Counted from the stretch's first letter, positions 21,761-31,922 are shown. The stretch is 64,000 nt of DNA from Corynebacterium silvaticum (GCF_004382825.2 NZ_SDQO02000002.1:372001-436000), one strand, 5' to 3'. Numbers and translations are program-made. The notes: a model not told the origin generated them from the sequence alone.

Positions 21761-23166
21761 TTTTTCTCTGAATCATGTGCGCCGGTAAGGGGTAACACCT
21801 CTACCGGCGCGACGCTTTCTAGGATCTCATGCTCTGGTGTCGCGGCCTTGCCCGGATCCACTGGCGTTACCTCAGAGACCTCGATGACGCTTTGATCTGC
21901 CGTGCCTTCGGGGGAAGCGGTGACTGCCCGCGGCGTCGGTTGGGCGTCGGCAAGCTTAGGCGTGACGTTGAAGAACTTATCCAAGCCCTTGACGTTAAAC
22001 TGCGTGGAGTTATAACGGCTGTTATTGGAGGTATTCCACTGTGACACCACGATATTCATGTCGGCGAGAGTGGAAAAAGGCGTGATATAGCCGCCGTAGA
22101 GCTGGGTGAAGTTGTTCTCACTTTGCTTGGCGCCCCAGCCGCCGGTGCCAGCGACCACCACGTGAGCCGGCTTAATATCATCCCAGCTCTGGTCGATTTT
22201 TTCGGAGATCCGCACCTCGATGGCCCAGGTCTCTTCATTGAACATGCTGAGTACCCAGTGCCCCTCGATTCGGCGCAGGGACATCTCGCCGGCTTTCACC
22301 GAGTTGCTGAGTATCGGTGTGAGGGGCGCGCCCTCGGTATGCGTGGACCAGGTGCTTGTTGTGGGGTCATAGTGCTCCCACTGCTGCTCATCGCTGATCT
22401 GGTCGGGGCGGAAGCGGGTGAGATAGACGCTGTGCGCGCGGCCAAACTTGGAGGAGACCATGTACACGTATCCGTCGTCGCCGTTTTCCCAGGAGAGAAG
22501 GCTGCCGAACTCATTCATGTAACTAGCGGGTATCTCGTTGACGCTAGACCAGGTCTTTCCCAAATCGGTGGACTTCCAGATCTGAGTACTTATGACGTTG
22601 CCCAAACCTTTATGCCACATGGCCTGCATATAGATTGTTCCGTCGATATTAATGACGTCCGAGGGGAGGAGCGTGAGGCGGTCTTTGTGCTCGTACTCGA
22701 TAAGCTGCTCGGCCTTGTCGCCCTCGTTGAGTGGGCGAAGGATCTGTATTTTTCCGTCCTCTCCCAGCTTGGCCACCACGCCGATCGGGCTTTTCCACTC
22801 GCCTTGCAGGCGCTCGCCAGTGAAAGAATCCCCGAAGATGATGGCAAATTCTTTGCCGTCCTTGGCTAGTCGGACCATTTCCCCTAGGTCGCCGGAAAGG
22901 ATGCCGAACTTATCGGATTTACCGCGCCCAAAGAGATCGTCGAGCATGGTGACCGTGAGTCCTTCGGAGATCCGGTTTGGGCGCTGCGGGGCGGGCTTAG
23001 CGTCTGGGACCGAGGAGCCAGAAGAACCGGAGGAGCCGGAGAATAAAGCGGAAGGCAGTCTCGTGATTTTCCCAAAATCGATGGCGTGTCCGGTACTTAC
23101 GCTGGTGAACGAGCTAACAGTGATGAGGGCAGCAACCGTCAACGCTTTTCGACAGGTCATACTCAT
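21757..23166 (-). CDS. Secreted DUF4185-like beta-propeller protein
   Basis: About 469 residues. A signal peptide (MSMTCRKAL..., hydrophobic to residue 25, ending at STGHA) and a serine/glycine linker precede a domain rich in sialidase-like blades (FGDSFTGE, WKSTDLGKTWS, VYMVSSKFGR), matching DUF4185 proteins. No membrane anchor or LPXTG is seen, so it is probably exported. ATG 23166 is chosen for its GAAAGG ribosome site; a GTG eight codons upstream is also open. Glycan binding is a guess from the fold. Confidence 0.75.
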   Translation of the reverse strand: MSMTCRKALTVAALITVSSFTSVSTGHAIDFGKITRLPSALFSGSSGSSGSSVPDAKPAPQRPNRISEGLTVTMLDDLFGRGKSDKFGILSGDLGEMVRLAKDGKEFAIIFGDSFTGERLQGEWKSPIGVVAKLGEDGKIQILRPLNEGDKAEQLIEYEHKDRLTLLPSDVINIDGTIYMQAMWHKGLGNVISTQIWKSTDLGKTWSSVNEIPASYMNEFGSLLSWENGDDGYVYMVSSKFGRAHSVYLTRFRPDQISDEQQWEHYDPTTSTWSTHTEGAPLTPILSNSVKAGEMSLRRIEGHWVLSMFNEETWAIEVRISEKIDQSWDDIKPAHVVVAGTGGWGAKQSENNFTQLYGGYITPFSTLADMNIVVSQWNTSNNSRYNSTQFNVKGLDKFFNVTPKLADAQPTPRAVTASPEGTADQSVIEVSEVTPVDPGKAATPEHEILESVAPVEVLPLTGAHDSEKN

Positions 23167-23245
23167 TACATGCCTTTCTATATGCTTCACGTGAAATAAA
23201 TGAGCATACCAGTAATAAAGGCTGATATTTTTGTGTCACGGTGGT

Positions 23246-23325
23246 TTGTTGTTTTTGAGAACGCTAGCGGCGGTGTGGTGGGTAAAAGCCCAGGTGGGTT
23301 TTTCTACCGTTCTCAAAAACGACAA
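23246..23325. repeat. Palindromic element family A, copy 1
   Basis: Arms 23246-23267 and 23304-23325 (core GTTTTTGAGAACG and complement) with a 36-base loop. Same arms as the copies at 39073 and 61907; loops differ. Intergenic. Confidence 0.85.
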
Positions 23326-23350
23326 AACCTTGGGGTGCTGAGCCGGGCAA

Positions 23351-23418
23351 CCTGCATTTCCATAGACAAAGAGGCTTTTTGTGGCATGATTTGGGGCTTT
23401 TGTCTATGGAAATGCAGG
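23351..23418. repeat. Palindromic element family B, copy 1
   Basis: Perfect 20-bp arms CCTGCATTTCCATAGACAAA (23351-23370) and complement (23399-23418) around a 28-base loop. Related to the copy at 49849. Lies 25 bp from family A copy 1. Confidence 0.85.
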
Positions 23419-23452
23419 GTCTGTCGGTGGTGGGGCGGTAGAGCAGTGCACA

Positions 23453-23492
23453 GAAAAACAGGCTAGCAATCCACAAGTGGATCACTAGCCTG
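23453..23492 (-). terminator. Terminator of tRNA-Pro
   Basis: Arms CAGGCTAG (23459-23466) and CTAGCCTG (23485-23492) with an inner ATCCAC/GTGGAT pairing, followed on the minus strand by TTTTTCTG. Confidence 0.85.
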
Positions 23493-23499
23493 CTCTCAG

Positions 23500-23576
<77 letters not shown>

Positions 23577-23683
23577 TCGATACTGGACATACTTTAGTTG
23601 ATCAACGCGGGAAACAGCAAAATTGCAGATGGTGCGCGAAATGCTTTTGCACCGAGTGCACCGCAGGGGGCTCGCAGCTAGCC

Positions 23684-24589
23684 TTAACGCTTTTCCGTGA
23701 CGCGGATCAGCGTGGCAGAAGGACGGCAGAAAACCCGGATGGGAGCGAATTTAGAAGTGCCCAGACCATTGGAAACGTGCATCCACATGTTCCCAAAAGT
23801 GTGCAGTCCCTGCACTCGCTGTGCATCGATCCCGCAGTTGGTCACAAGGGCGCGGGAACCAGGCAGACAGACTTGACCGCCGTGGGTGTGGCCGGAAAGC
23901 GACAACATATAGCCGTCGCGTTCAAAGCGCTCTAGTACGCGTGGCTCGGGGGCATGCAGCAGCGCAATGCTGAGGTCTGCGTCCGGGTTCGGAGGGCCGG
24001 CTATTTCTTCATAGTCGTCGAGGTCGTGGTGGGGGTCGTCGACACCTGCAACGGCGATGCGCACATGGTTGATTTGGAACTCGTGACGAGCCTGGTTTGT
24101 GTCGCGCCACCCGTGTTCTATGAAGGCGGCGCGCATTCCTTTCCACGGCAGTGCTATCTCACTGGGCTTGCGCTTTTTGCCAAAGAGATAGAGGAAGGGG
24201 TTGACCATGCTGGGGGCAAAATAATCGTTGGTGCCAAAAACAAAGAGTCCGGGGCGTCGGAGTAGCGGGCCGAGTGCACGCAGCACTCCGGGCACGCCTT
24301 TGGGGTCGCTGAGGTTATCTCCTGTGTTCACAACCAGATCCGGGGCTAGCTTGTCCAGCTGTGCTACCCATTCTTGCTTCTTAATCTGGTTGGGGATCAT
24401 GTGGAGATCGCTGAGGTGCAGGATCCTAAATTCGTCTTCGTCTCTTAAGACTCCAGGTTCCAGGATGGGCAGTTCCACGATTTTGAGCTCAAAGTTAGAG
24501 CATTCGCGATGAGCCCATGCAAGGGTGGAAAGTCCGGTGAGTCCCAGCGCACCGGTTACCGTGAGAAGAGTCTTTTTCAATGAAGCCAC
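23684..24589 (-). CDS. Metallophosphoesterase
   Basis: A 301-residue calcineurin-like phosphoesterase with motifs HLSDLHM, NTGDNLS, GTNDYF (usual GNHD), and SGHTHGGQ that bind two metals. A hydrophobic segment at residues 5-22 acts as signal anchor, so the domain is probably outside the membrane. GTG 24589 is chosen because the anchor begins there; the open frame extends 98 codons further without support. The location matches the C. glutamicum locus. Substrate unknown. Confidence 0.85.
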   Translation of the reverse strand: MASLKKTLLTVTGALGLTGLSTLAWAHRECSNFELKIVELPILEPGVLRDEDEFRILHLSDLHMIPNQIKKQEWVAQLDKLAPDLVVNTGDNLSDPKGVPGVLRALGPLLRRPGLFVFGTNDYFAPSMVNPFLYLFGKKRKPSEIALPWKGMRAAFIEHGWRDTNQARHEFQINHVRIAVAGVDDPHHDLDDYEEIAGPPNPDADLSIALLHAPEPRVLERFERDGYMLSLSGHTHGGQVCLPGSRALVTNCGIDAQRVQGLHTFGNMWMHVSNGLGTSKFAPIRVFCRPSATLIRVTEKR

Positions 24590-24623
24590 TCGTACAGCGT
24601 ACCTGCGACTAGGCTTAACAACC

Positions 24624-25085
24624 ATGAGTGAACTCAAGATGAAGATCCGTGCAGATTTGACCACCGCTATGAAAGCCCGGGAAAAGGAGCGTACGGGCAC
24701 GTTGCGTATGCTTTTAGCCGCGATCCAGACAGAGGAGACGAGCGGAACAAAGCATGAGGTGACTGATGAGGATGTGCTCAAGGTCATTGCTCGTGAGATT
24801 AAAAAGCGCCGCGAATCCGCAGATGTGTATGCCGGAGCGGGTCGACAAGAGCTAGCCGACGCAGAAACACGGGAGGCAGACATTCTTGCGGAGTATCAGC
24901 CCGCCCAGCTAGACGACGCCCAACTCGCCGCACTCGTTGCCCAGGCAGTTGAAGAAATCGCCGCGGAGCATGGCGACGTGACTATGAAGCATATGGGACA
25001 GGTGATGAAGATCGCTACGGCTAAAGCCGCGGGCCAGGCCGATGGCAAGCGCCTGTCCACGGCAGTTCGTGCGGCGCTAGCCTAA
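24624..25085 (+). CDS. GatB/YqeY domain protein
   Basis: A 153-residue protein matching the YqeY family over its full length (TTAMKAREKERTGTLRMLLAAI, EYQPAQL, KHMGQVMK, ADGKRLS). The fold resembles the tRNA-binding tail of GatB, but the cellular role is not established. ATG 24624 is used; the frame continues upstream through the divergent gene start. Confidence 0.88.
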   Translation: MSELKMKIRADLTTAMKAREKERTGTLRMLLAAIQTEETSGTKHEVTDEDVLKVIAREIKKRRESADVYAGAGRQELADAETREADILAEYQPAQLDDAQLAALVAQAVEEIAAEHGDVTMKHMGQVMKIATAKAAGQADGKRLSTAVRAALA

Positions 25086-25105
25086 GTCCTTTCTCCAGGT
25101 GGTGA

Positions 25106-27478
25106 CTACCTGCCAAGTAGCTGTTCCAGCAGGTTGGCTAGGTCGTTGCCTCCCGGATTGCGGTTGTTATCGGCGGGTCCTTCGTCTCGCGGTATCAGGG
25201 GGCTGGTGGTTCGGCGGGGGGCGGTGCCGTCGGAAAGCACAAGCTTGATGGTGGAGTCGGACTTGAGGGGGACAGGAACCTCGGTGCGGACTACATGGTC
25301 CTTGGGAAGGCCATTACCTGCGGTGTACTCGGTGACAACTTTGTATCCCTTGCCCGTAAGCTCGCGTTTTACGTCGTCGCCGTTGCGGCCGATGTAGGAG
25401 CTACCTAGGTCCTCCGAGGATCCGCGATTGTACTTTGTGTCGTAGGCCGGCAGGGTGCCGGTTGCGGCGCGGCCGGTTGCTGTCGCTGCGGAGAACCAGG
25501 TGCGGGCGGGCTCGTCGCCGCCAAAGAGCGTCCCCTTTCCACACTGGGAGACCGGCGAGGTGCACAGCGGGGCCACGGTTGTTCCGTCGTTGTAAATGTA
25601 TGCTGCAGACGCAAAGTTAGAGTTAAAGCCAAGGAAAGCGGCCGATTGGTGCGACTCCGTAGTGCCTGTCTTGGCAGCGGCTGGGGCGCGGAATCCGGCG
25701 GCCTTTGCTGCGGCTGCGCCTGTTCCCTTGATCGTGTCCTGGCTTAGGCCGTTAGCCAGCGCGTTGGCGATTTCTTTGCTGATGGCCTGTTCGCACGCAG
25801 GTCGCTCTAGATACACCTCGTTGCCATGGTGATCGGTCACGGACTCGATAGGACTTGGCTCGCACCACATGCCGTCGGAGGCCAGGGAAGCCGCGACATT
25901 GGAGAGCTCAAGTGCATTGACGGCTGTGGGGCCTAGGGTATAGGAGCCCAGGTTGTGCTCTTTGAAGTAGTCCGCGATGGAGTTATTAGAGTCAAAGGAG
26001 CCTTTTTCGGAGTAGCTGCGTAAGCCCAGAGCCACGGAAATATCAACCACATCGCGCACGCCAACAGACTCGATGAGCTGGACAAACGGGGTGTTTGGCG
26101 AGTGCGCCAGCGCATCACGCAGAGACATCTGTGGGGCATAAGAACCAGAGTTTTCCACGCAGTAGGTTCCGGGTGCACAGCCCGCGGCGCCGCCGTCGCC
26201 AAGCCCCTTAGCCTCATAACGGCGAGGAACCTGCAAGACGGTATCCAGGCCATAACCCTGCTTGAGCGCAGCCGCGGCCGTGAAAATCTTGAACACGGAG
26301 CCGGCGCCGGCGCCCACTAGCGAGGACGTTTGCGGAAGAACCGTCTGGCCTGCGTTGAGATCTATGCCGTAATCGCGGGAGGAAGTCATCGCCAGAATCT
26401 TGCGTGAATTAGTGCCGGGTTCAATGATGTTCATAACATCGGCGACTCCGGGCGACTGCGAGCTGACTTGGCTGGTCACCGCGTTGTGGGCTGCCACCTG
26501 GGTTTGCGGGTCGAGCGTGGTTTTAATCGTGTAAGAACCTTTAGTGATCTGCTCGGTGCTCAACCCTTTTTTGTTGAGGTAATTAAGGACATGGTCGCAG
26601 AAGAACCCGCTATCGCCAGCGGCGATGCAACCGTTTGCCAGTCCCTGGGGTGCGTCTAGCACTCCGAGCGGCTCGGCTTTGGCTGCGTCGGCTTCTTCCT
26701 GGTTGATGTAGCCGTTCATCACCATGGAATCCAAAACAATGTTACGGCGCTCAAGAACCGCATCCGCATTGGTAAAAGGATTGAGGTAGGAAGATGACTG
26801 CACCATGCCGGCAAACATCGCAGACTGGGCCAAAGAGAGCTCAGAGGCAGACTTACCAAAGTGAGTCCGTGCTGCGGCCTCGATGCCAAAGGAGTTATTT
26901 CCAAAGGGCACCAGGTTGAGGTAGCGGGTCAGGATCTCATCTTTGGAAAGCATCTTGTCGATGGTCGAGGCCATCCGCATTTCACGCAATTTGCGCGGGA
27001 TAGATGTCTCCGTGGCTGCTGCTTGCTCGTCGGCATTGTTTGAGGTGACAAGAAGCAGGTAGTTCTTCACGTATTGCTGATCCAGAGTGGAGGCACCTTG
27101 TTCGACGCCTCCGGCAAAAAGGTTGGCAGCGATTGCGCGCAGATTACCTTGCAGATCCACACCCTTATGCTCATAAAAGCGGCGGTCCTCAATGGAGACG
27201 ATCGCATCTTTCACCGTCTGCGGGATTGCTTCAGACGGCACCGAGTACCTGCGCTGGGAATACAACCACGCGATGGGGGAACCCTGATTATCTAAGATGG
27301 TGGAGACACCGGGGGCAGACCCGTCGGTCAAATCTTGAAGATTGGACTGCATTGTTGCACTAGTACGTGCAGCTGCAACGCCCGTAATGGCAGCTATGGG
27401 GGAGAGTGCTAGGGCGCTGGCAGCCCCTGCTGCTACGGCAACGGCGACGATCCTGGTGAGTGAATTCCACTTTGACAC
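25106..27478 (-). CDS. Class A penicillin-binding protein with PASTA domain
   Basis: A bifunctional peptidoglycan synthase of 790 residues. A membrane anchor (about 10-35) is followed by a GT51 transglycosylase (EDRRFYEHKGVD, GASTLDQQYVKN) at about 80-260 and a transpeptidase with SVFK, SPN and KTGT motifs at about 345-640. One PASTA domain (about 695-755) and a disordered tail complete it. Probably PBP1a of the C. glutamicum nomenclature. Start is GTG after AAAGGG. Confidence 0.94.
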   Translation of the reverse strand: MSKWNSLTRIVAVAVAAGAASALALSPIAAITGVAAARTSATMQSNLQDLTDGSAPGVSTILDNQGSPIAWLYSQRRYSVPSEAIPQTVKDAIVSIEDRRFYEHKGVDLQGNLRAIAANLFAGGVEQGASTLDQQYVKNYLLLVTSNNADEQAAATETSIPRKLREMRMASTIDKMLSKDEILTRYLNLVPFGNNSFGIEAAARTHFGKSASELSLAQSAMFAGMVQSSSYLNPFTNADAVLERRNIVLDSMVMNGYINQEEADAAKAEPLGVLDAPQGLANGCIAAGDSGFFCDHVLNYLNKKGLSTEQITKGSYTIKTTLDPQTQVAAHNAVTSQVSSQSPGVADVMNIIEPGTNSRKILAMTSSRDYGIDLNAGQTVLPQTSSLVGAGAGSVFKIFTAAAALKQGYGLDTVLQVPRRYEAKGLGDGGAAGCAPGTYCVENSGSYAPQMSLRDALAHSPNTPFVQLIESVGVRDVVDISVALGLRSYSEKGSFDSNNSIADYFKEHNLGSYTLGPTAVNALELSNVAASLASDGMWCEPSPIESVTDHHGNEVYLERPACEQAISKEIANALANGLSQDTIKGTGAAAAKAAGFRAPAAAKTGTTESHQSAAFLGFNSNFASAAYIYNDGTTVAPLCTSPVSQCGKGTLFGGDEPARTWFSAATATGRAATGTLPAYDTKYNRGSSEDLGSSYIGRNGDDVKRELTGKGYKVVTEYTAGNGLPKDHVVRTEVPVPLKSDSTIKLVLSDGTAPRRTTSPLIPRDEGPADNNRNPGGNDLANLLEQLLGR

Positions 27479-27672
27479 CCCTTTACCCTAGCTAAGCAAC
27501 CGTTGTAGGGGGAAGTAGGAAATATCCCCACAAAGTGTGATGCATTCGACTTATGTAACTTTCTGTGAATAGACTTACATGAGTTCACGTTGGGCGCTTG
27601 TAAAAAGGCGCAGAGGCTTGGCTTTTTTGAGTCTCTAGTTCGTTCCAAGATTTATGTCAGGAGGAGTTCATC

Positions 27673-28020
27673 ATGACAACTTCGTTGATGAACGTACGTA
27701 AGATCAGCCCCCTAGAGGAAGATTCGCTGGGGTCACTTCGGGCATTGGAGCGTGGAGACTGGGTAATGCATGCCCACTGTCGCAATGAAGACCCGGATGC
27801 TCTCTTTGTCCGTGGTACGGCGCAGCGGCGTGCAGCAGCGATTTGTAGCGAGTGTCCTGTGATGATGCGCTGCCGCGCTGATGCTCTTGATAATCGCGTG
27901 GAATTTGGAGTGTGGGGAGGCCTCACGGAACGGCAACGACGTTCCATTCTTCGCAACAATCCTGACGTAGAAAGCTGGCGCGATTTCTTTGCTCGCGGAG
28001 GCGAACTCGCCGGAATATAA
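27673..28020 (+). CDS. whcA: WhiB-like iron-sulfur regulator WhcA
   Basis: A 115-residue WhiB-family protein with four cluster cysteines (HCRNEDPDALF, ICSEC, RCRADAL) and the GVWGG turn. The position downstream of the class A PBP matches C. glutamicum whcA, a negative regulator of oxidative stress genes. The ribosome site CAGGAGG precedes ATG 27673. Assignment to whcA rather than another paralogue rests on synteny. Confidence 0.85.
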   Translation: MTTSLMNVRKISPLEEDSLGSLRALERGDWVMHAHCRNEDPDALFVRGTAQRRAAAICSECPVMMRCRADALDNRVEFGVWGGLTERQRRSILRNNPDVESWRDFFARGGELAGI

Positions 28021-28036
28021 CCGGAATATAGCGGGG

Positions 28037-28056
28037 CCCTAGTGGTACCGCTAGGG
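28037..28056. repeat. Short palindrome after whcA
   Basis: Near-perfect 20-bp palindrome (CCCTAG-GGTACC-CTAGGG) without a T run. It could be a weak terminator or a protein site. Confidence 0.4.
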
Positions 28057-28194
28057 TGGAAGCCTGTGCGCGGCGCCCACGAATGCGGCGGGCGAGCGGG
28101 CGCGGGCGTGCGGGATTGCTGCATGGTGGGCGTCGTAACGCCCCGGTAGCCCTTAAGCCTTTCAAGCGGGTTTGCGGCAGGTACAGTTATAGGC

Positions 28195-28350
28195 ATGACT
28201 AAATGGGAATATGCCACTGTACCTTTGCTCACTCACGCGACTAAGCAGATTCTGGACACCTGGGGCGAGGATGGCTGGGAGCTCGTCAGCGTTGTACCGG
28301 GGCCAAACCCCGAGAACGTTGTCGCGTACATGAAGCGCGAGGTCGAGTGA
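28195..28350 (+). CDS. DUF4177-like small protein
   Basis: A 51-residue protein (MTKWEYATVPLLTH..., GEDGWELVSVVPGPN) of the type often annotated DUF4177. It is conserved in this position before a RidA gene in actinobacteria. Its TGA overlaps the next ATG (TGATG), so the pair is coupled. Role unknown. Confidence 0.8.
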   Translation: MTKWEYATVPLLTHATKQILDTWGEDGWELVSVVPGPNPENVVAYMKREVE

Positions 28351-28808
28351 TGACGGCAAGCGAAAACCTTAAAAACCTAGGCATAGAGCTGCCGGACGTC
28401 GCAGCACCCGTGGCCGTCTATATCCCGGCCACCAAGGTAGGAAACCAGGTGTGGACCTCTGGCCAGCTGCCTTTTATCGACGGCTCTTTGCCTGCAACAG
28501 GCAAAGTTGGGGCGGACGTATCCGCGGAGCAAGCCGAATCCTATGCTCGCGTGGCCGCGCTGAATGCTCTGGCCGCCATCGACGCGGTGGTGGGCATTGA
28601 TAACGTGACCCGAGTTCTGAAAATCGTGGGCTTTGTTGCCTCTGCTCAGGATTTCGGCGGGCAGCCTGGCGTGGTCAACGGTGCTTCACAGCTCATGGGA
28701 GAGGTCTTTGGTGAGGCCGGGGCGCATGTGCGTAGCGCCGTAGGGGTGGCGGAACTCCCGTTGAATTCTCCGGTTGAGATTGAAGTTGTTGTTGAGGTTG
28801 CTGAGTAG
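28350..28808 (+). CDS. RidA family protein
   Basis: 152 residues of the RidA/YjgF family, related to enamine/imine deaminases that remove reactive intermediates. The conserved arginine in NVTRVLKIVGFV and the C-terminal LPLNSPVEIEVV motif are present. Translation is coupled to the preceding small gene. Confidence 0.9.
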   Translation: MTASENLKNLGIELPDVAAPVAVYIPATKVGNQVWTSGQLPFIDGSLPATGKVGADVSAEQAESYARVAALNALAAIDAVVGIDNVTRVLKIVGFVASAQDFGGQPGVVNGASQLMGEVFGEAGAHVRSAVGVAELPLNSPVEIEVVVEVAE

Positions 28809-28880
28809 GGAGTGTTGGCAGTCCTCTATGCAAACGGGCCCTGCAAAACTAACGGTGGGGTTCCGTTTAAGTAGTTTGGC

Positions 28881-29723
28881 ATGGCAATAATCGCTAAGCT
28901 GATGGGCATGGAGCATCCTGCTTACAGTCAGCTACGGCCGGTTAGTCCGTCCGTTTCGGTGGTACTTTGTCCCAATCCGGGGTACGCCGCCCTCGAAGGA
29001 ACGAATTCGTGGGTGGTGCGTGCGGAGGGGGACTCGCGCAGCATAGTTATTGACCCTGGTCCTGAGGACGAGGGGCACCTTAATGTGCTCAACAGTAAGG
29101 CCAATGAGGTTGGCCTGATACTGCTTACGCATAGGCATCACGATCATGCTGATGGGGCACCGCGCTTCTACCAACTCACGGAGGGTACTCCTATCAGGGC
29201 GCAGGACCCGGCTTATTGCAAAGGCGGAACACCGCTTGTCGACGGCGAGGTGATCACCGTGGACGGCGTTACTCCCCAAGTAGAGGTTGTTTTTACGCCG
29301 GGACACACCGCTGACTCCGTGTGTTTCTTTGTGTGGAGCGGGGAGCCGCACGCATCGGAGTTGGAGGGGATCATCACTGGCGATACCATCGCGGGGCGCC
29401 ATACCACGATGATTTCCGAGACTGATGGCGATTTGGGGGATTACCTCAATACTCTCGCGCTCCTGGAGGAGCGGGGCAAAGACGTGTGTCTTATGCCGGG
29501 TCACGGGCCGGAAGGGCATGACGTTGCAAGCTTTGCGCATTGGTATACCCAGCGTCGTCGTCAGCGCTTAGATCAAATCCGTGCAGCGCGTGCTGAGCTC
29601 GGCGAGGATGTGTCTATCAAGCAGCTTATCGACGCCGTCTACGATGACGTGGACCCAGTTCTGCGGGGTGCTGCGGAACAGTCGACCCGCGTGGCACTGC
29701 GCTATCTGGCGGAGCAAGAATAG
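28881..29723 (+). CDS. Metallo-beta-lactamase fold hydrolase
   Basis: A 280-residue MBL-fold hydrolase with the zinc motif THRHHDHADG, aspartate in ITGDTIAG and histidine in MPGHGPEG. A C-terminal helical domain is as in RNase Z-distant LACTB2-like proteins. The actual start may be ATG 28908, as homologues begin near MEHPAY; 28881 is the longest. It sits between ridA and glxR as in C. glutamicum. Substrate unknown. Confidence 0.85.
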   Translation: MAIIAKLMGMEHPAYSQLRPVSPSVSVVLCPNPGYAALEGTNSWVVRAEGDSRSIVIDPGPEDEGHLNVLNSKANEVGLILLTHRHHDHADGAPRFYQLTEGTPIRAQDPAYCKGGTPLVDGEVITVDGVTPQVEVVFTPGHTADSVCFFVWSGEPHASELEGIITGDTIAGRHTTMISETDGDLGDYLNTLALLEERGKDVCLMPGHGPEGHDVASFAHWYTQRRRQRLDQIRAARAELGEDVSIKQLIDAVYDDVDPVLRGAAEQSTRVALRYLAEQE

Positions 29724-29734
29724 TCGCATCCATA

Positions 29735-29787
29735 AAAGGCCTGTTGGCCCGGCTCCCGCATGGGAAAGCCCGGGCCAACAGGCCTTT
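29735..29787. terminator. Bidirectional terminator between MBL hydrolase and glxR
   Basis: Perfect 18-bp arms AAAGGCCTGTTGGCCCGG (29735-29752) and complement (29770-29787) between two convergent genes, with A and T flanks. Confidence 0.9.
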
Positions 29788-29833
29788 GTAGGGAGTGGAA
29801 AACCAACTCCCTATATGTAAGCGCTGGACAACG

Positions 29834-30517
29834 TTAGCGTGCGCGCTTTGCCAGGTGCTCGGTGTCCACGATCAGAACCGACTTGCCTTCGAGGCGGATC
29901 CAACCGCGGTGGGCGAACGTGGCTAGGGCCTTGTTCACGGTCTCACGGCTTGCGCCTACGAGCTGAGCGATTTCTTCCTGTGTGAGGTCGTGATTCACGC
30001 GGAGAGCGCCGCCTTCTTGGGTGCCAAAGCGGTTGGCCAGCTGCAGCAGCGTCTTGGCAACGCGGCCGGGAACGTCGGTGAAAATCAGGTCTGCGAGGGA
30101 AGCGTTGGTGCGGCGCAGGCGACGAGCCAGGACGCGAAGCAGCTGCTCGGAGATCTCTGGGTGATCACTGATCCACTGGCGCAGCATCTCCGAATTCATG
30201 GTTGCGGCATGAACCTCGGTGACGCAGACAGCGGAAGACGTACGTGGGCCTGGGTCGAAGATGGACAGCTCGCCGAACATGTCGGAGGGGCCCATGACTG
30301 TTAAGAGGTTTTCGCGACCGTCGAGTGAGTGGCGGGCCAGCTTCACTTTTCCGGAAGTGATGATGTACAAACGGTCGCCAGGCTCACCCTCTTCAAAGAT
30401 TGTTGCCCCACGCGGGAATCGGACGCTTTCAAGCTCCTGAATCAGATTGCTGACCGCAACTGGATCTACACCTTGAAAAATTCCGGCGCGGGAGAGAATA
30501 TCCTGCACACCATCCAC
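29834..30517 (-). CDS. glxR: cAMP-dependent global regulator GlxR
   Basis: A 227-residue Crp/Fnr family regulator. The cyclic-nucleotide pocket is visible ([17 protein letters not shown]) at about residues 80-97 and the helix-turn-helix [20 protein letters not shown] at about 175-195. GlxR is the cAMP receptor that controls a large part of the corynebacterial genome. The cyclase that makes its ligand is also in this window (cyaB). It is followed by a strong terminator. Confidence 0.97.
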   Translation of the reverse strand: MDGVQDILSRAGIFQGVDPVAVSNLIQELESVRFPRGATIFEEGEPGDRLYIITSGKVKLARHSLDGRENLLTVMGPSDMFGELSIFDPGPRTSSAVCVTEVHAATMNSEMLRQWISDHPEISEQLLRVLARRLRRTNASLADLIFTDVPGRVAKTLLQLANRFGTQEGGALRVNHDLTQEEIAQLVGASRETVNKALATFAHRGWIRLEGKSVLIVDTEHLAKRAR

Positions 30518-30691
30518 GTCAATACTCCTCTAGTAGGCCGCGCTAGGAATGTCTCCGAGTCTGAGCTATAGCTAGTGCGGCGTTATAACCGGATCCTGGT
30601 GCGATTGTGGAGATCACGTTCGCATTGCCTTGATCGGTTTAGTTAATGTTTCCTAGATCACCATACTATGTACTGGGTCACTTTTGCACCC

Positions 30692-31033
30692 TCAAAATGG
30701 ATTGGTCACAAAGTGAGGGGTTTGGGTACTGAATGGGGGTGAAATTTTTGAATTATCGCGAGTAATCCGCTTCATCGTGGGGTTCGGGGTCCGCTGCGGG
30801 GGTACCAAAAAGGTGGGATTATTTTCCGTCCTTAGATAAAAATTCTTAGCATCGCCGGCAGGGTCTGGTGTCTCTGCGTCTGCGCTGGTGAGTGGGAGGT
30901 CAGTGATCTCGGCTGCGGCGTTGTTTTCCTCAGGAATTCCGTGTGGGTGGAGTACCTTGATCTCTAGACGATCCATCCATAAGAGAAACAGTGCCAGAGC
31001 AAAGGGGACGAAAAATACCAACAGGAAGCTCAT
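30692..31033 (-). CDS. Small membrane protein, hypothetical
   Basis: A 113-residue protein with one N-terminal membrane helix (residues 2-20) and a low-complexity, proline-rich tail. It is located between glxR and nth, where C. glutamicum also has a short membrane protein as I recall. No strong ribosome site. The tail looks poorly constrained, so the real end could differ. Confidence 0.5.
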   Translation of the reverse strand: MSFLLVFFVPFALALFLLWMDRLEIKVLHPHGIPEENNAAAEITDLPLTSADAETPDPAGDAKNFYLRTENNPTFLVPPQRTPNPTMKRITRDNSKISPPFSTQTPHFVTNPF

Positions 31034-31113
31034 GCTGCCACTTTAGCCTTGCATCAAGCGGCATGCAGCGCAGTTTCGGGTCAATGTCACAGGCCTGGAA
31101 TAAGGTGGGTGCC

Positions 31114-31920
31114 ATGTCGAGTCAGTATCCGTTAGAGTTGCCAACCTCTCCGCCAGTTACCCGGGTCAAAGTGGGGGCGCATAAGGCTGCGCGTGGGCAG
31201 GAGACTCCCCTGGGGAAGAAGCGCCGAGCGCGCAGGATTAACAGGCTTCTGAGCGTGGGATACCCAGAGGCCCATTGTGAGCTGGATTTTAAAAATCCAT
31301 TAGAACTCACCGTGGCCACAGTACTGAGCGCGCAATGCACTGACGTGCGCGTTAACCAGGTGACTCCTCGGCTTTTCTCCAAGTATCCAACAGCATGGGA
31401 CTACGCCAACGCGAATGAGCTTGAGCTGCAAGAAATCATCCGACCTACCGGATTTTATAAGGCAAAGGCCGCGCATCTTATCGGGTTGGGGCAGAAGCTG
31501 GTGGCTGACTTCGGCGGTGAAATCCCGCAGAGTATCGAGGATCTGGTGAGCCTGCCGGGCGTGGGGAGAAAAACTGCCAATGTGGTTCGCGGAAACGCTT
31601 TTGGCATTCCGGGGCTCACCGTGGATACGCATTTTGGTCGGCTAGTGCGTCGCATGGGCCTAAGCTCGCACACTGACCCTCTGAAAGTGGAGTCTGAACT
31701 CGCAGAACTCATAGAGAAGAAAGAATGGACGATGTTTTCCCATCGCATCATCTTTCATGGTCGCCGTGTGTGCCATTCACGTAAAGCTGCCTGTGGAGCT
31801 TGTTTTCTGGCTGCGGAGTGCCCAAGTTTTGGGGTTGAGGGGCCGGTGGATCCCGAGCTGGCATCTGCTTTAGTGGTAGGGGATAATCGTGAGGCGTTAG
31901 TGGAGTTGGCAGGAGCTTAA
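31114..31920 (+). CDS. nth: Endonuclease III
   Basis: A 268-residue base-excision repair glycosylase/AP lyase for oxidised pyrimidines. The helix-hairpin-helix [12 protein letters not shown] carries the catalytic lysine, VDTHFGRL the aspartate, and the C-terminal C-x6-C-x2-C-x5-C pattern binds a 4Fe-4S cluster. ATG 31114 has AAGGTGGG upstream. It starts a run of three closely spaced genes. Confidence 0.95.
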   Translation: MSSQYPLELPTSPPVTRVKVGAHKAARGQETPLGKKRRARRINRLLSVGYPEAHCELDFKNPLELTVATVLSAQCTDVRVNQVTPRLFSKYPTAWDYANANELELQEIIRPTGFYKAKAAHLIGLGQKLVADFGGEIPQSIEDLVSLPGVGRKTANVVRGNAFGIPGLTVDTHFGRLVRRMGLSSHTDPLKVESELAELIEKKEWTMFSHRIIFHGRRVCHSRKAACGACFLAAECPSFGVEGPVDPELASALVVGDNREALVELAGA

Positions 31921-31922
31921 GT

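Noticed and set aside
30600..30620. GlxR autoregulatory site TGTGGAGATCAC
   Set aside because: The half-sites are too close (the consensus needs a 6-base spacer), so it does not fit the TGTGA-N6-TCACA pattern.
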